From the NCBI GenBank assembly GCA_003164785.1, contig PLUE01000068.1:1-50989 (forward strand): a stretch of 50,989 nucleotides of DNA. The letters are read 5' to 3'. Under the pieces are notes generated by a model. It did not search any database. It saw nothing but the letters and a program-made list of their open reading frames with translations, and was not told the origin of the DNA. The position numbers and the translations under genes are program-made. Shown in pieces: positions 25,460 to 33,512 of the stretch (position 1 is its first letter; each line of letters begins with the position of its first letter). The DNA comes from Gammaproteobacteria bacterium (GTDB lineage Bacteria > Pseudomonadota > Gammaproteobacteria > Steroidobacterales > Steroidobacteraceae).

Positions 25460-25788
25460 CCAAGAATCTCTTACCGATTGAAACGCTGGAGGCAACCGAA
25501 GTCTCTCGGTTGCTGCATGACGGCAAAATTCTACTGATCGACGTGCGCGAACCATCCGAATATGCATCCGAACGTATTGCCGGGGCGTTGTTATATCCCC
25601 TCTCGACCTTTGACGCGAAAGCCCTTCCGGATGATGGGGCTCGACGGGTCGTCTTCCACTGCGGTAGTGGGAAGCGGTCCCTCTCGGCCGCGGAACACCG
25701 ACTGGCTGCGGGCCAGAAGCGTGCCGCGCACATGGGTGGCGGGATTGCGGCATGGAAGGCAGCCGGTCTGCCGGTCCTATCGCCGTGA
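25456..25788 (+). CDS. Single-domain rhodanese (sulfurtransferase)
   Basis: The 110-residue cytoplasmic protein has the rhodanese fold with KILLIDVREPSEYASERI and the active-site loop CGSGKR, catalytic Cys69. It moves sulfane sulfur between thiols, and can take persulfide made by SQR. Its loop (C-x4-R) is of the PspE/GlpE size. It overlaps both the upstream ArsR gene and the downstream OsmC-like gene (GTGA), so it is in a tight operon. Confidence 0.93.
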   Translation: MTKNLLPIETLEATEVSRLLHDGKILLIDVREPSEYASERIAGALLYPLSTFDAKALPDDGARRVVFHCGSGKRSLSAAEHRLAAGQKRAAHMGGGIAAWKAAGLPVLSP

Positions 25789-26225
25789 AGACCTATCCGC
25801 ATATCTATGGTGCCGACGCGCGCGGAGCATCCGGAGGCTCCGTTCTCGTGCGGTCCGCCGCCCTGCCCGACATCGAGACCGCTCCGCCGCCTGAGTTCGA
25901 TGGTCCCGGTGGCGTTTGGTCTCCTGAGACACTTCTGGTCGCCTCGATAGCGGATTGCTTCATCCTTACGTTCCGAGGGGTGTCGCGTGCGGCGCACTTG
26001 GAGTGGGAAACTCTCGAAGCCCATGTTGAGGGAACCCTTGAGCGGACCGCTGGCGTGACTCAATTCACACGGTACCTCACCCGTGCCGTGCTTACCGTCA
26101 AGGCCACGGTGGATAGCGGGAAGGCAAAGGAATTACTCGAGAGGGCCGAGAAGCTCTGCCTGGTCGCCAACTCTCTACGCGGCGAGCGTGTCCTTGAGGC
26201 GACCGTGAACACTGGAGAGGCGTAG
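25785..26225 (+). CDS. OsmC-like thiol protein
   Basis: The 146-residue product has the OsmC/YhfA pattern: PPEFDGPGGVWSPETLLVAS, then Cys58 in IADCFILTFRG and Cys125 in AEKLCLVANSL. Family members reduce organic hydroperoxides with this cysteine pair; some are regulated by sulfide and act on persulfides. GTG 25785 overlaps the rhodanese stop (GTGA). The operon context favours a role in persulfide or polysulfide control (inference). Confidence 0.88.
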   Translation: MKTYPHIYGADARGASGGSVLVRSAALPDIETAPPPEFDGPGGVWSPETLLVASIADCFILTFRGVSRAAHLEWETLEAHVEGTLERTAGVTQFTRYLTRAVLTVKATVDSGKAKELLERAEKLCLVANSLRGERVLEATVNTGEA

Positions 26226-26343
26226 CGGTGAGTTGGCCAAATACCGTGCTCGGATGCTCCCTGAAACCCTTACCCTGTCTGGGCGAAAATGAGCGACATA
26301 AGGGTGCGAGCGTCATCGTTCGCCTCGTCGCGAAACAACGGGC

Positions 26344-26700
26344 ATGACGCCATCACCGACGCATATCGTTCAATACGCCATGATGGCGCTCGTCGCGGTC
26401 ATCATCCTCGAGCGCGTCGTCACCAAGATCATCGCGCGTCGGAAGATCCCGGCGCTGTTGAGAGCGGGCGCCGTGATCGTCGATGTCCGTTCGCCAGCTG
26501 AATTCGCCGTCGGAAACGCTGTCGGTAGTCGAAATATTCCCCTTGGAGATCTCGAACGAGCCACGCAAGATCTTGACCCGAACCGATGGATCATCGTTTG
26601 CTGCGCCTCGGGTACTCGCAGTGGCATGGCCCGCCGGTGGTTGCTGAAGCATGGATTCCCAAATGTGCTCAATGGCGGGTCTTGGCATAACCTATCCTGA
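26344..26700 (+). CDS. Membrane-anchored rhodanese
   Basis: An N-terminal transmembrane helix (QYAMMALVAVIILERVV) is followed by a rhodanese domain with AVIVDVRSPAEFAVGNAVGS and an active loop CASGTR, catalytic Cys87 preceded by a second Cys86. The gene starts at ATG 26344, 118 bases after the OsmC-like gene, probably in the same transcript. Rhodaneses tethered at the inner membrane can accept sulfur from membrane SQR. The CC pair at the active site is unusual and could form a disulfide or polysulfide. Confidence 0.88.
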   Translation: MTPSPTHIVQYAMMALVAVIILERVVTKIIARRKIPALLRAGAVIVDVRSPAEFAVGNAVGSRNIPLGDLERATQDLDPNRWIIVCCASGTRSGMARRWLLKHGFPNVLNGGSWHNLS

Positions 26701-27154
26701 TTGCGACCGGTGACCGCACCAACGGTTGGATTTACGCTTCAGGTATCCGACCGCCCGTTGCAATCGGTATTCCGCGACGAGGACATCAAACGCGGCGTGG
26801 ACATGATTTGGCGTGAATTTCCGCCGTGCAGGATCAGCCGATGAAGGCTTTGACCGGGACGCCTAGCAGATCGAGGGTTTGCAGTTGGATCTCGGTGAGC
26901 TGCGGCGGAAATTACGCGGATGTGCGTCAGACGATGTGCGGGCGCTCGAAGTCCAAATTCGCGAAACAGCCGGTTGATGAGCTTCTGCCTCCACCCAAGT
27001 CATACTAGTCGCCTATGAAAGAAGCTATGCGCTCGCTTATCACGCATTTGCCTGTCGCCGGAGATCGTCGGATTTTCCGGCTTACCGCATCCGCACTTTC
27101 TAGCGATTCGTCCCGGCGCAATCGGGCGCTATGCCGGAGTGGCCGCCATTTTTG
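26701..27154. other. Gap with decayed coding remnants
   Basis: No intact gene. On the minus strand about 26843-26905 a frame reads LTEIQLQTLDLLGVPVKAF, and a neighbouring frame just upstream reads KLINRLFREFGLRAP; both look like protein-coding debris interrupted by stops, perhaps the tail of a transposase. I do not recognise it firmly. The rest shows no promoter or hairpin I can defend. Confidence 0.3.
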
Positions 27155-27550
27155 TCAGTTTCTCCGGGCTGCCTTAGCCTTCGCCCTTTTGACGCGAGTC
27201 TTTGAGGCCGGTGGCATGCAAAACGCCGAGTAGAGAATTTCCATAATTTTCAGCGCGGGGCCCTGCGCCAGCGCGTAATAGACAGTCTGTGACTTCCGCG
27301 TCGTCGTGACCAGTCCTGCGTCGCGCAGAACGCCCAGGTGCTGAGAGAGGGACGATTGACTCAGCGGCACGCGCTGATTGATCTCGCCCACCGACAAAGG
27401 ACCGTCGATCAAACAGCACAGCGCCAGGAGTCTCTGGTCATTGGCCAGTGCCTTCAGGAATGTGGCTGCCTCAACTGCATGATCCTGCATGACATCCAGT
27501 GCAGGAAGAACTCGCCTGTACGTTGCACCCCTCGTTTCCTCTGCTCTCAC
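27155..27550 (-). CDS. Persulfide-sensing ArsR repressor, BigR/SqrR-like
   Basis: The 131-residue repressor starts at GTG 27550, behind a perfect AGGAGA site. The winged helix is clear (LKALANDQRLLALCCLIDGP, then PLSQSSLSQHLGVLRDAGLV and TRKSQTVYYAL). Cys45/Cys46 in LLALCCL and Cys111 in YSAFCM match the two-cysteine sensor of BigR and SqrR, with 65-66 residues between them. BigR-type proteins release DNA when their thiols react with hydrogen sulfide or persulfide. The gene is divergent from the DUF2892-RND-sqr operon, and a palindrome lies between, so it is the probable repressor of that operon. The C-terminus is very basic. Confidence 0.9.
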   Translation of the reverse strand: MRAEETRGATYRRVLPALDVMQDHAVEAATFLKALANDQRLLALCCLIDGPLSVGEINQRVPLSQSSLSQHLGVLRDAGLVTTTRKSQTVYYALAQGPALKIMEILYSAFCMPPASKTRVKRAKAKAARRN

Positions 27551-27597
27551 GCGATGATCTCCTTTTGACTATGCATAAATTCTCTCTCAATCGGTAC

Positions 27598-27655
27598 TTG
27601 CTAATTTAGCATCGCGTGATATTGTATGCTACCGAAACGTGCGAATAGCTATTCG
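27598..27655 (+). promoter_or_regulatory. Promoter and perfect palindromic operator of the RND-sqr operon
   Basis: A perfect 14-bp palindrome CGAATAGCTATTCG (27642-27655) lies 20 bases before the ATG of the DUF2892 gene. Upstream are a second inverted repeat TAGCAT (27607-27612)/ATGCTA (27626-27631) and a plausible promoter with -35 TTGCTA (27598) and -10 TATTGT or TATGCT around 27620-27630. The palindrome would cover the start of transcription, fitting repression by the divergent dithiol ArsR protein. A strong AAGGAG ribosome site follows at 27662. Confidence 0.6.
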
Positions 27656-27675
27656 GGGCAAAAAGGAGACCGAAA

Positions 27676-27879
27676 ATGAGCATTGATCGCTGGGTGCTGG
27701 GATTTGCGGGCGCGATGATCCTTCTGAGTGTGCTTCTCGCGCATTTCGTGAGTGTCAATTGGCTTTGGCTCACCGCATTCGTGGGCGCCAACCTGCTCCA
27801 ATCCTCGTTTACCGGATTCTGTCCGCTAGCGATGTTGCTGAAGCGCTTCGGGGTTCGGCCCGGCCACGCGTTTTCCTGA
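27676..27879 (+). CDS. DUF2892 (YgaP-like) small membrane protein
   Basis: The 67-residue protein has two transmembrane helices (WVLGFAGAMILLSVLLAHF and WLWLTAFVGANLLQSS) and the conserved end FTGFCPLAMLLKRFGVRPG, in which the CP motif is invariant. The same domain forms the membrane part of the rhodanese YgaP. It is the first gene of the RND-sqr operon, with an ideal ribosome site. It may help move or hold sulfane sulfur at the inner membrane. Confidence 0.9.
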   Translation: MSIDRWVLGFAGAMILLSVLLAHFVSVNWLWLTAFVGANLLQSSFTGFCPLAMLLKRFGVRPGHAFS

Positions 27880-27897
27880 ACAATCCAAGTGTGGACC

Positions 27898-28977
27898 ATG
27901 CGCCCGAACCGATCGGCATTGCGCTCGATTCTCCTGGCGGGGACCATCCTCGCCGTGGTGGGATGCGGTCGCAAGACGCCGCCGCCCCTGAACGCCCATG
28001 CTTCGACGCTGGCGAGCATCGTTGTGCAGTCGGCGCATGCACCGCTCGAGCGCACCGTCGATGGCACCATTGAGGCTGTCAATCAGGCGACCGTCTCGGC
28101 CCAAACGACCGGCCGAATCACCGAGATCCTCTACGATGTGAACGACGTGGTCCCTGCGGGCGCCGTCATCATCCGCCTCAAGGGAAATGAACAACGCGCG
28201 GGCCTCGAGGGAGCGCAGGCCGCACTCGCGGAAGCGAAAGCGCGTAACGCAGAGGCGGCGACTTCCTATCAGCGCATTTCAGAGCTGTACCAGCGGCACG
28301 TGGTATCCAAAGCCCAACTCGACCAGGCGACCGCGAATCGGGATGCCTCTGACGCCCGATTGACGGCAGCGGATGCGGGCATTGCTACCGCACGCGAGGG
28401 CGTTGGCTACACGGAAATCCGTGCCCCTTACGCCGGGGTAGTCACGAAACGGCTCGTGGAAGTGGGGGAGTCCGTGAGTCCCGGCACGCCGTTGATGACC
28501 GGCCTGTCGCTTCGGGACCTGCGGGTCGATACCAACATCCCACAAAGCATCGTGATGCTGGTTCGCCGCTTCAACCAAGCGGCCGTTTACGTAGGGAATC
28601 GACGCGTTGAGGCGACAAAGATCACGATCTTCCCGGAGGCGGCGACGCCATCGAGCACGTTTCGCGCGCGATTGGGTCTACCGCCCGGCGTACTCGATCT
28701 CGCGCCAGGCATGTATGTCAAAGTGGGATTCGTCATCGGCGAGACGGATCGTCTCTTGATACCGGCTTCGGCGGTGATCGAGCGCAGTGAAGTCACCGGT
28801 GTCTACGTGATCGATTCACACGGACAGGTATCGCTCCGGTACGTGCGCCCCGGACAGCGCGTGGGGGACCAGGTCGAGGTTCTTGCCGGGCTCGCCCCCG
28901 GCGAACGGATCGCGCTCGATCCCATCGCTGCCAGCGCGCACGCGGACGCTGTCGCGGCATCGGGACCCACCTCGTGA
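27898..28977 (+). CDS. RND efflux periplasmic adaptor (membrane fusion protein), lipidated
   Basis: A short lipoprotein signal with lipobox VVGC (Cys23) is followed by an HlyD/AcrA-type adaptor: a beta-barrel strand (LERTVDGTIEAVNQATVSAQ), lipoyl halves (YDVNDVVPAGAVIIRLKG and YTEIRAPYAGVVTKRLVEVG), a central alpha-hairpin rich in Ala/Gln/Arg (about 100-150) and a C-terminal membrane-proximal domain (VYVIDSHGQVSLRYVRPG). It bridges the inner-membrane pump and the outer-membrane channel. Its stop overlaps the pump gene start (GTGA). Confidence 0.93.
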   Translation: MRPNRSALRSILLAGTILAVVGCGRKTPPPLNAHASTLASIVVQSAHAPLERTVDGTIEAVNQATVSAQTTGRITEILYDVNDVVPAGAVIIRLKGNEQRAGLEGAQAALAEAKARNAEAATSYQRISELYQRHVVSKAQLDQATANRDASDARLTAADAGIATAREGVGYTEIRAPYAGVVTKRLVEVGESVSPGTPLMTGLSLRDLRVDTNIPQSIVMLVRRFNQAAVYVGNRRVEATKITIFPEAATPSSTFRARLGLPPGVLDLAPGMYVKVGFVIGETDRLLIPASAVIERSEVTGVYVIDSHGQVSLRYVRPGQRVGDQVEVLAGLAPGERIALDPIAASAHADAVAASGPTS

Positions 28978-31900
28978 CGAAACCGCTGGGTTTGAGCGGG
29001 CGGGTCGCGCGGTTCTTTCTGGAGAACCAGCTGACGCCGCTGCTGGCATTGACCGCGCTTTTGATGGGGGCGTTCGCGGTCCTCGTGACGCCTCGTGAAG
29101 AGGAGCCGCAGATCGACGTCACCTTCGCCAATATTCTGATCCCGTTCCCCGGCGCGAGCTCGGAACAAGTGGAGAATCTCGTTGCGACCCCGATGGAGAA
29201 GGTGCTCGGCGAGATCTCCGGCGTCAAACACATCTATTCGGTCTCGCGCCCCGGGCTTGCGGTCTTGACCGTGCAGTATGAAGTCGGAATCCACCGCAAC
29301 GACGCCATCGTGCGTGTCTACAACGCCGTGTATTCCAATCAGGATTGGCGTCCGGTGGGCGTCGGCATCGGTCAGCCGCTCATCAAGCCGAAAGGCATCG
29401 ACGATGTGCCCATCGTGACGCTCACCTTGTGGAGTCGCAATCCCGCCTTGGGGGGGCATGAACTCGGACAGGTGGCGCGCGCCATCGAAAGTGAGTTGAA
29501 GCGGGTCCCTGACACCCGCAACGTTTATTCGATTGGGGACAGTGCTCCCACGATCCGGGTGGAGCTCGATCCGGGGCGGCTTTCAGCGGCGGGGCTCACC
29601 GCGGCCGACCTGGCGGCGGCGCTGCAAGCGGCGAATCTCGTCCGTCAGGCCGACGCGGTCGTGGATGAGAACCGGCTGTCGCCGGTGCAGGCCGGACAGT
29701 TCCTCGCCAATCGCGACGATGTGGGCGGCCTCATCGTCTCGGCCCGCGATGGCAAGCCCATCTATCTCGACGACGTGGCGACCGTCACCGACGCCCCCCA
29801 GACACCCTCGCAATACGCGTGGTTTGGTTCGGGGCCGGCATTCGACAAAACAAACGGGCAGGGCATCGATCAAGCGCCTGCGGTGACGATCGCCATTGCC
29901 AAGAAACCGGGTAGCAATGCGATCGATGTCGCAACCGCCGTCATCAATCGCGTCGAACAATTGCGGGGCATCACGATCCCGTCCGGCGTCGAGGTGACGG
30001 TCACGCGCAACTACGGTGTCACAGCAAACGATAAAGCCAAGAAACTGATTGAGAAGCTCCTATTCGCCACGGCGTCGGTCGTGATTCTGGTGTTGCTGGC
30101 CGTGGGTAAGCGCGAAGCCGTGGTAGTGGGCGCCGCCGTCATCGTCACTCTCGCTGCCACGCTCTTTGCGTCCTGGGCCTGGGGCTTTACGATCAATCGG
30201 GTTTCCTTGTTCGCCTTGATCTTCGCGATCGGCATTCTCGTCGATGATGCCATCGTGATCGTCGAGAACGTGCACCGACATTTGTCCATCGACAAGGGGG
30301 CACTCTCCGACGTCATCCCGATCGCCGTGGACGAGGTTGGCGGACCCACGATTCTGGCCACCTTTACGGTGATCGCTGCGTTGCTGCCGATGGCGTTCGT
30401 CTCCGGACTCATGGGCCCCTACATGAGTCCGATCCCCATCAACGCCAGCATGGGAATGCTCATCTCGCTGGGCGTTGCGTTGATCTTCACGCCGTGGCTG
30501 TGCCGAAAGTTATTTGCAAGCGAAGCACGCAACGAAGCAGCGGGATCCAAAATGGAAGGCAAGCTGCACCGGTGGTTCGAACATCTGATGGCGCCGTTCT
30601 TGCTGGGCGAGCATGCGCGCCGCAACCGCCATCGATTGTATTTCGGCACGGCGGGCGCGATCGTGGTTGCGGTGCTGCTCGCCGTGGTTCAACTCGTCGT
30701 CTTGAAAATGCTCCCGTTCGACAACAAGTCGGAATTTCAGGTGGTCGTCAACATGCCCGAAGGCACGCCGGTCGAAGGAACCGCTCGGGTGCTGGCGGGG
30801 TTGGCGGCGATCGTGCGGCAAGTACCGGAAGTCACCAATTATCAAGCGTATGCGGGAACCGCCGCCCCCATCAATTTCAATGGCTTGGTGCGTCAGTACT
30901 ACTTGCGGGGCGACAGCAATCAAGGCGATCTACAGGTCAATCTGGTCGATAAACACGATCGGAGCCGTAAGAGTCACGATATCGCACGCGCCATTCGACC
31001 GGCACTTGCCGCTGAGGGCAAAAGGCTCGGGGCCGCCTCCGTTCAAGTGGTCGAGGTGCCCCCGGGGCCGCCGGTGCAGGCTCCTTTAGTCGCCGAGATC
31101 TACGGTCCGGACTATGCCGCGCAAGAACGAATCGGGCGGGCGCTGCGCAGGGTATTCGATTCGACTCGCGATATCGTCGATACCGACGATACTCTCGCTG
31201 CCCCGGTGCCTCGGTTCATCGTCTCGCTCGATCGTGCGAAGGCGGCGTTACTGGGTGTGACCCAGGCGGCGGTCTCTGAATCGCTCACCACGGGGCTCGC
31301 CGGATTCGATGCGACCTATGTCCATTCGGGGCGCGAGCGCGATCCGATTGCCGTGCATCTCGAACTCGGATCCGCCGACAAGCAGGGGCTTGAACAGGCG
31401 CTCGCCCTCCCGGTACGCAGCGCAACAGGCTCCTTGGTGCCCTTGTCCGAAGTGGTCACGGTGTCGAAAGTGCCGTGGGATGCGGCGATTTACCACAAAG
31501 ATCTCTTACCCGTGGTGTTCGTCACCGGCGACATGGCCGGCCGGCTCGATAGTCCGCTCTACGGGATGTTCGACATCGTCTCGCAGATCAAGAAATCCCC
31601 GCCCGCCGGACAGCCGATCATGCAACGTTTCATGAGTCCGCCCGATCGCCTGAGTGAGTTCAGCGTGAGGTGGGACGGCGAGTGGACGATCACCTACGAA
31701 ACGTTCCGCGACATGGGTCTGGCGTACGCCGTGGGCCTCGTGTTCATCTACCTACTCGTGGTGGCGCAATTCCGCTCTTATGCCGTGCCGCTCATTATCA
31801 TGGCGCCGATTCCCCTGACGATCATTGGCGTAATGCCCGGGCATGCGCTGCTCGGCGCTCAATTCACCGCGACCTCGATGATCGGAATGATCGCACTCGC

Positions 31901-32198
31901 CGGCATCATTGTCCGCAACTCCATTTTGCTGGTCGACTTCATAAACCAGGAGATCACGGCGGGACAGCCGCTCGCGCAGGCAGTCATGCGCGCGGCCTCC
32001 ATTCGGGCGCGACCCATCGTCCTCACAGGTCTCGCCGCGATGATCGGGGCGTTTTTCATCATCGATGATCCGATATTCAACGGTCTCGCCATTTCCCTTA
32101 TCTTTGGGATCTTGGTATCGACGGCATTGACGCTTCTGCTGATTCCGCTGCTCTATTACGGCTACATCAAGCGCTCTCATGCGGGCGCTGCTCTTTAA
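28974..32198 (+). CDS. RND efflux pump, inner-membrane transporter
   Basis: The 1074-residue protein has the AcrB-like plan: TM1, a large porter domain, TM2-6, a second porter domain, TM7-12. The N-terminal block TPREEEPQIDVTFANI and the TM4 block GILVDDAIVIVENVHRHL with the proton-relay aspartate pair place it in the hydrophobe/amphiphile exporter branch of RND proteins, in a subgroup not well studied. It lacks the CusA-type Met triads as far as I can see. GTG 28974 is coupled to the adaptor gene. The genes around it suggest a sulfur compound such as polysulfide or an organic persulfide as cargo, but the sequence does not show this. Confidence 0.93.
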   Translation: MTKPLGLSGRVARFFLENQLTPLLALTALLMGAFAVLVTPREEEPQIDVTFANILIPFPGASSEQVENLVATPMEKVLGEISGVKHIYSVSRPGLAVLTVQYEVGIHRNDAIVRVYNAVYSNQDWRPVGVGIGQPLIKPKGIDDVPIVTLTLWSRNPALGGHELGQVARAIESELKRVPDTRNVYSIGDSAPTIRVELDPGRLSAAGLTAADLAAALQAANLVRQADAVVDENRLSPVQAGQFLANRDDVGGLIVSARDGKPIYLDDVATVTDAPQTPSQYAWFGSGPAFDKTNGQGIDQAPAVTIAIAKKPGSNAIDVATAVINRVEQLRGITIPSGVEVTVTRNYGVTANDKAKKLIEKLLFATASVVILVLLAVGKREAVVVGAAVIVTLAATLFASWAWGFTINRVSLFALIFAIGILVDDAIVIVENVHRHLSIDKGALSDVIPIAVDEVGGPTILATFTVIAALLPMAFVSGLMGPYMSPIPINASMGMLISLGVALIFTPWLCRKLFASEARNEAAGSKMEGKLHRWFEHLMAPFLLGEHARRNRHRLYFGTAGAIVVAVLLAVVQLVVLKMLPFDNKSEFQVVVNMPEGTPVEGTARVLAGLAAIVRQVPEVTNYQAYAGTAAPINFNGLVRQYYLRGDSNQGDLQVNLVDKHDRSRKSHDIARAIRPALAAEGKRLGAASVQVVEVPPGPPVQAPLVAEIYGPDYAAQERIGRALRRVFDSTRDIVDTDDTLAAPVPRFIVSLDRAKAALLGVTQAAVSESLTTGLAGFDATYVHSGRERDPIAVHLELGSADKQGLEQALALPVRSATGSLVPLSEVVTVSKVPWDAAIYHKDLLPVVFVTGDMAGRLDSPLYGMFDIVSQIKKSPPAGQPIMQRFMSPPDRLSEFSVRWDGEWTITYETFRDMGLAYAVGLVFIYLLVVAQFRSYAVPLIIMAPIPLTIIGVMPGHALLGAQFTATSMIGMIALAGIIVRNSILLVDFINQEITAGQPLAQAVMRAASIRARPIVLTGLAAMIGAFFIIDDPIFNGLAISLIFGILVSTALTLLLIPLLYYGYIKRSHAGAAL

Positions 32199-32214
32199 CT
32201 ACACGGGGGTATCT

Positions 32215-33495
32215 ATGGCACACGTCATCGTCGTTGGCGCAGGATTGGGGGGCATTCCCGCCGCATTCGACCTGCGCAAGCATCTTCCCAAAAGCCATCG
32301 CGTGACGTTGATCGGGGCAAGACCGTATTTCGAATTCACGCCCTCGAATCCCTGGATTGCCGTGGGATGGCGAACGACCGCAGAGACCCGTGTGACGATG
32401 CAAGCACCGCTCGATAACAAGGGCATCCAATGGGTTGTCAATACCGTCACCCAGATCGATGCTGAACACTCCAAGCTCAAGCTCGATGACGGCAAGGAAC
32501 TCCACTATGATTACCTCGTCATCGCGACCGGACCGCGTCTCGCCTTCGAGGAAGTGCCCGGGTTAGGCCCGGACGGATTCACCCAGTCGGTCTGCAGCCA
32601 GGACCATTCGGCGCAAGCATGGACGCGATATCAGGACTTTTTAAAAACCCCCGGTCCCATCATCGTCGGTGCGGCGCCCGGTGCCAGTTGTTTCGGTCCC
32701 GCATACGAAACCGCGATGATATTGGATTCCGATTTACGCAAACGCAGGCTGCGAGACCGTGTGCCGATAACTTACGTGACGAGCGAGCCGTACATCGGCC
32801 ACATGGGCTTGGGCGGCGTTGGCGATAGCAAGGGACTCATGGAGTCGGAACTTCGCGAGCGCCACATCAAATGGATTACCAACGCCAAGATGATCTCCGT
32901 CACCGCGAATGAAATGACCGTGCAGGAACTCCATGAGGACGGAGCGCTCAAGAAAGAGCACAAGTTGCCATTCGCGTACAGCGCCGTGATCCCCGCGTTT
33001 AAGGGCGTCGACGCCGTGGCGGCGGTGCCGGGACTTTGCAATCCGCGCGGCTTCGTGCTGATCGACAAACATCAGCGGAACCCGAAGTACACGAATATCT
33101 TCTCCGTCGGCGTCTGTGTCGCGATCCCGCCGGTCGAGGTAACCCCCGTCGCGACCGGTGCGCCGAAGACGGGCTATATGATCGAATCGATGGTATCGGC
33201 CGCGGCGGCCAATATCGTCGCTGAAATTGCCGGCAAGCCGGCGGTTGCCGAAGCCACGTGGAATGCCATTTGCCTGGCGGATTTTGGCGACACCGGAGCC
33301 GCATTCGTCGCGCTCCCGCAGATTCCGCCACGCAATGTCACGTGGTTCAAGAAGGGCAAGTGGGTGCACTTGGCGAAGGTCGCGTTCGAAAAATATTTCC
33401 TGCGCAAGGTACGCACCGGTTCGTTGACCCCGATCTACGAAACCTATGTGCTAAAGGCACTGGGCATCGTGTCGCTCAAACGTCGCGCAAACTGA
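32215..33495 (+). CDS. sqr: Sulfide:quinone oxidoreductase, type I
   Basis: The 426-residue flavoprotein resembles Acidithiobacillus ferrooxidans SQR along its whole length. The FAD site GAGLGGIPAAFDL starts at residue 8. All three catalytic cysteines are present: Cys127 (QSVCSQDH), Cys159 (GASCFGPAYE) and Cys353 (NAICLADFGD); in the family they hold the growing polysulfide. Other shared blocks are EPYIGHMGLGGVGDSKG, TGAPKTGYMIESMVSAA and the amphipathic membrane-binding end WVHLAKVAFEKYFLRK. It oxidises hydrogen sulfide to sulfane sulfur or polysulfide and reduces ubiquinone, which cytochrome bd can re-oxidise. The start at 32215 has GGGG upstream. It is inserted between the RND pump and its outer-membrane channel. 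Confidence 0.95.
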   Translation: MAHVIVVGAGLGGIPAAFDLRKHLPKSHRVTLIGARPYFEFTPSNPWIAVGWRTTAETRVTMQAPLDNKGIQWVVNTVTQIDAEHSKLKLDDGKELHYDYLVIATGPRLAFEEVPGLGPDGFTQSVCSQDHSAQAWTRYQDFLKTPGPIIVGAAPGASCFGPAYETAMILDSDLRKRRLRDRVPITYVTSEPYIGHMGLGGVGDSKGLMESELRERHIKWITNAKMISVTANEMTVQELHEDGALKKEHKLPFAYSAVIPAFKGVDAVAAVPGLCNPRGFVLIDKHQRNPKYTNIFSVGVCVAIPPVEVTPVATGAPKTGYMIESMVSAAAANIVAEIAGKPAVAEATWNAICLADFGDTGAAFVALPQIPPRNVTWFKKGKWVHLAKVAFEKYFLRKVRTGSLTPIYETYVLKALGIVSLKRRAN

Positions 33496-33512
33496 AGAGG
33501 TAGACGGGTACC

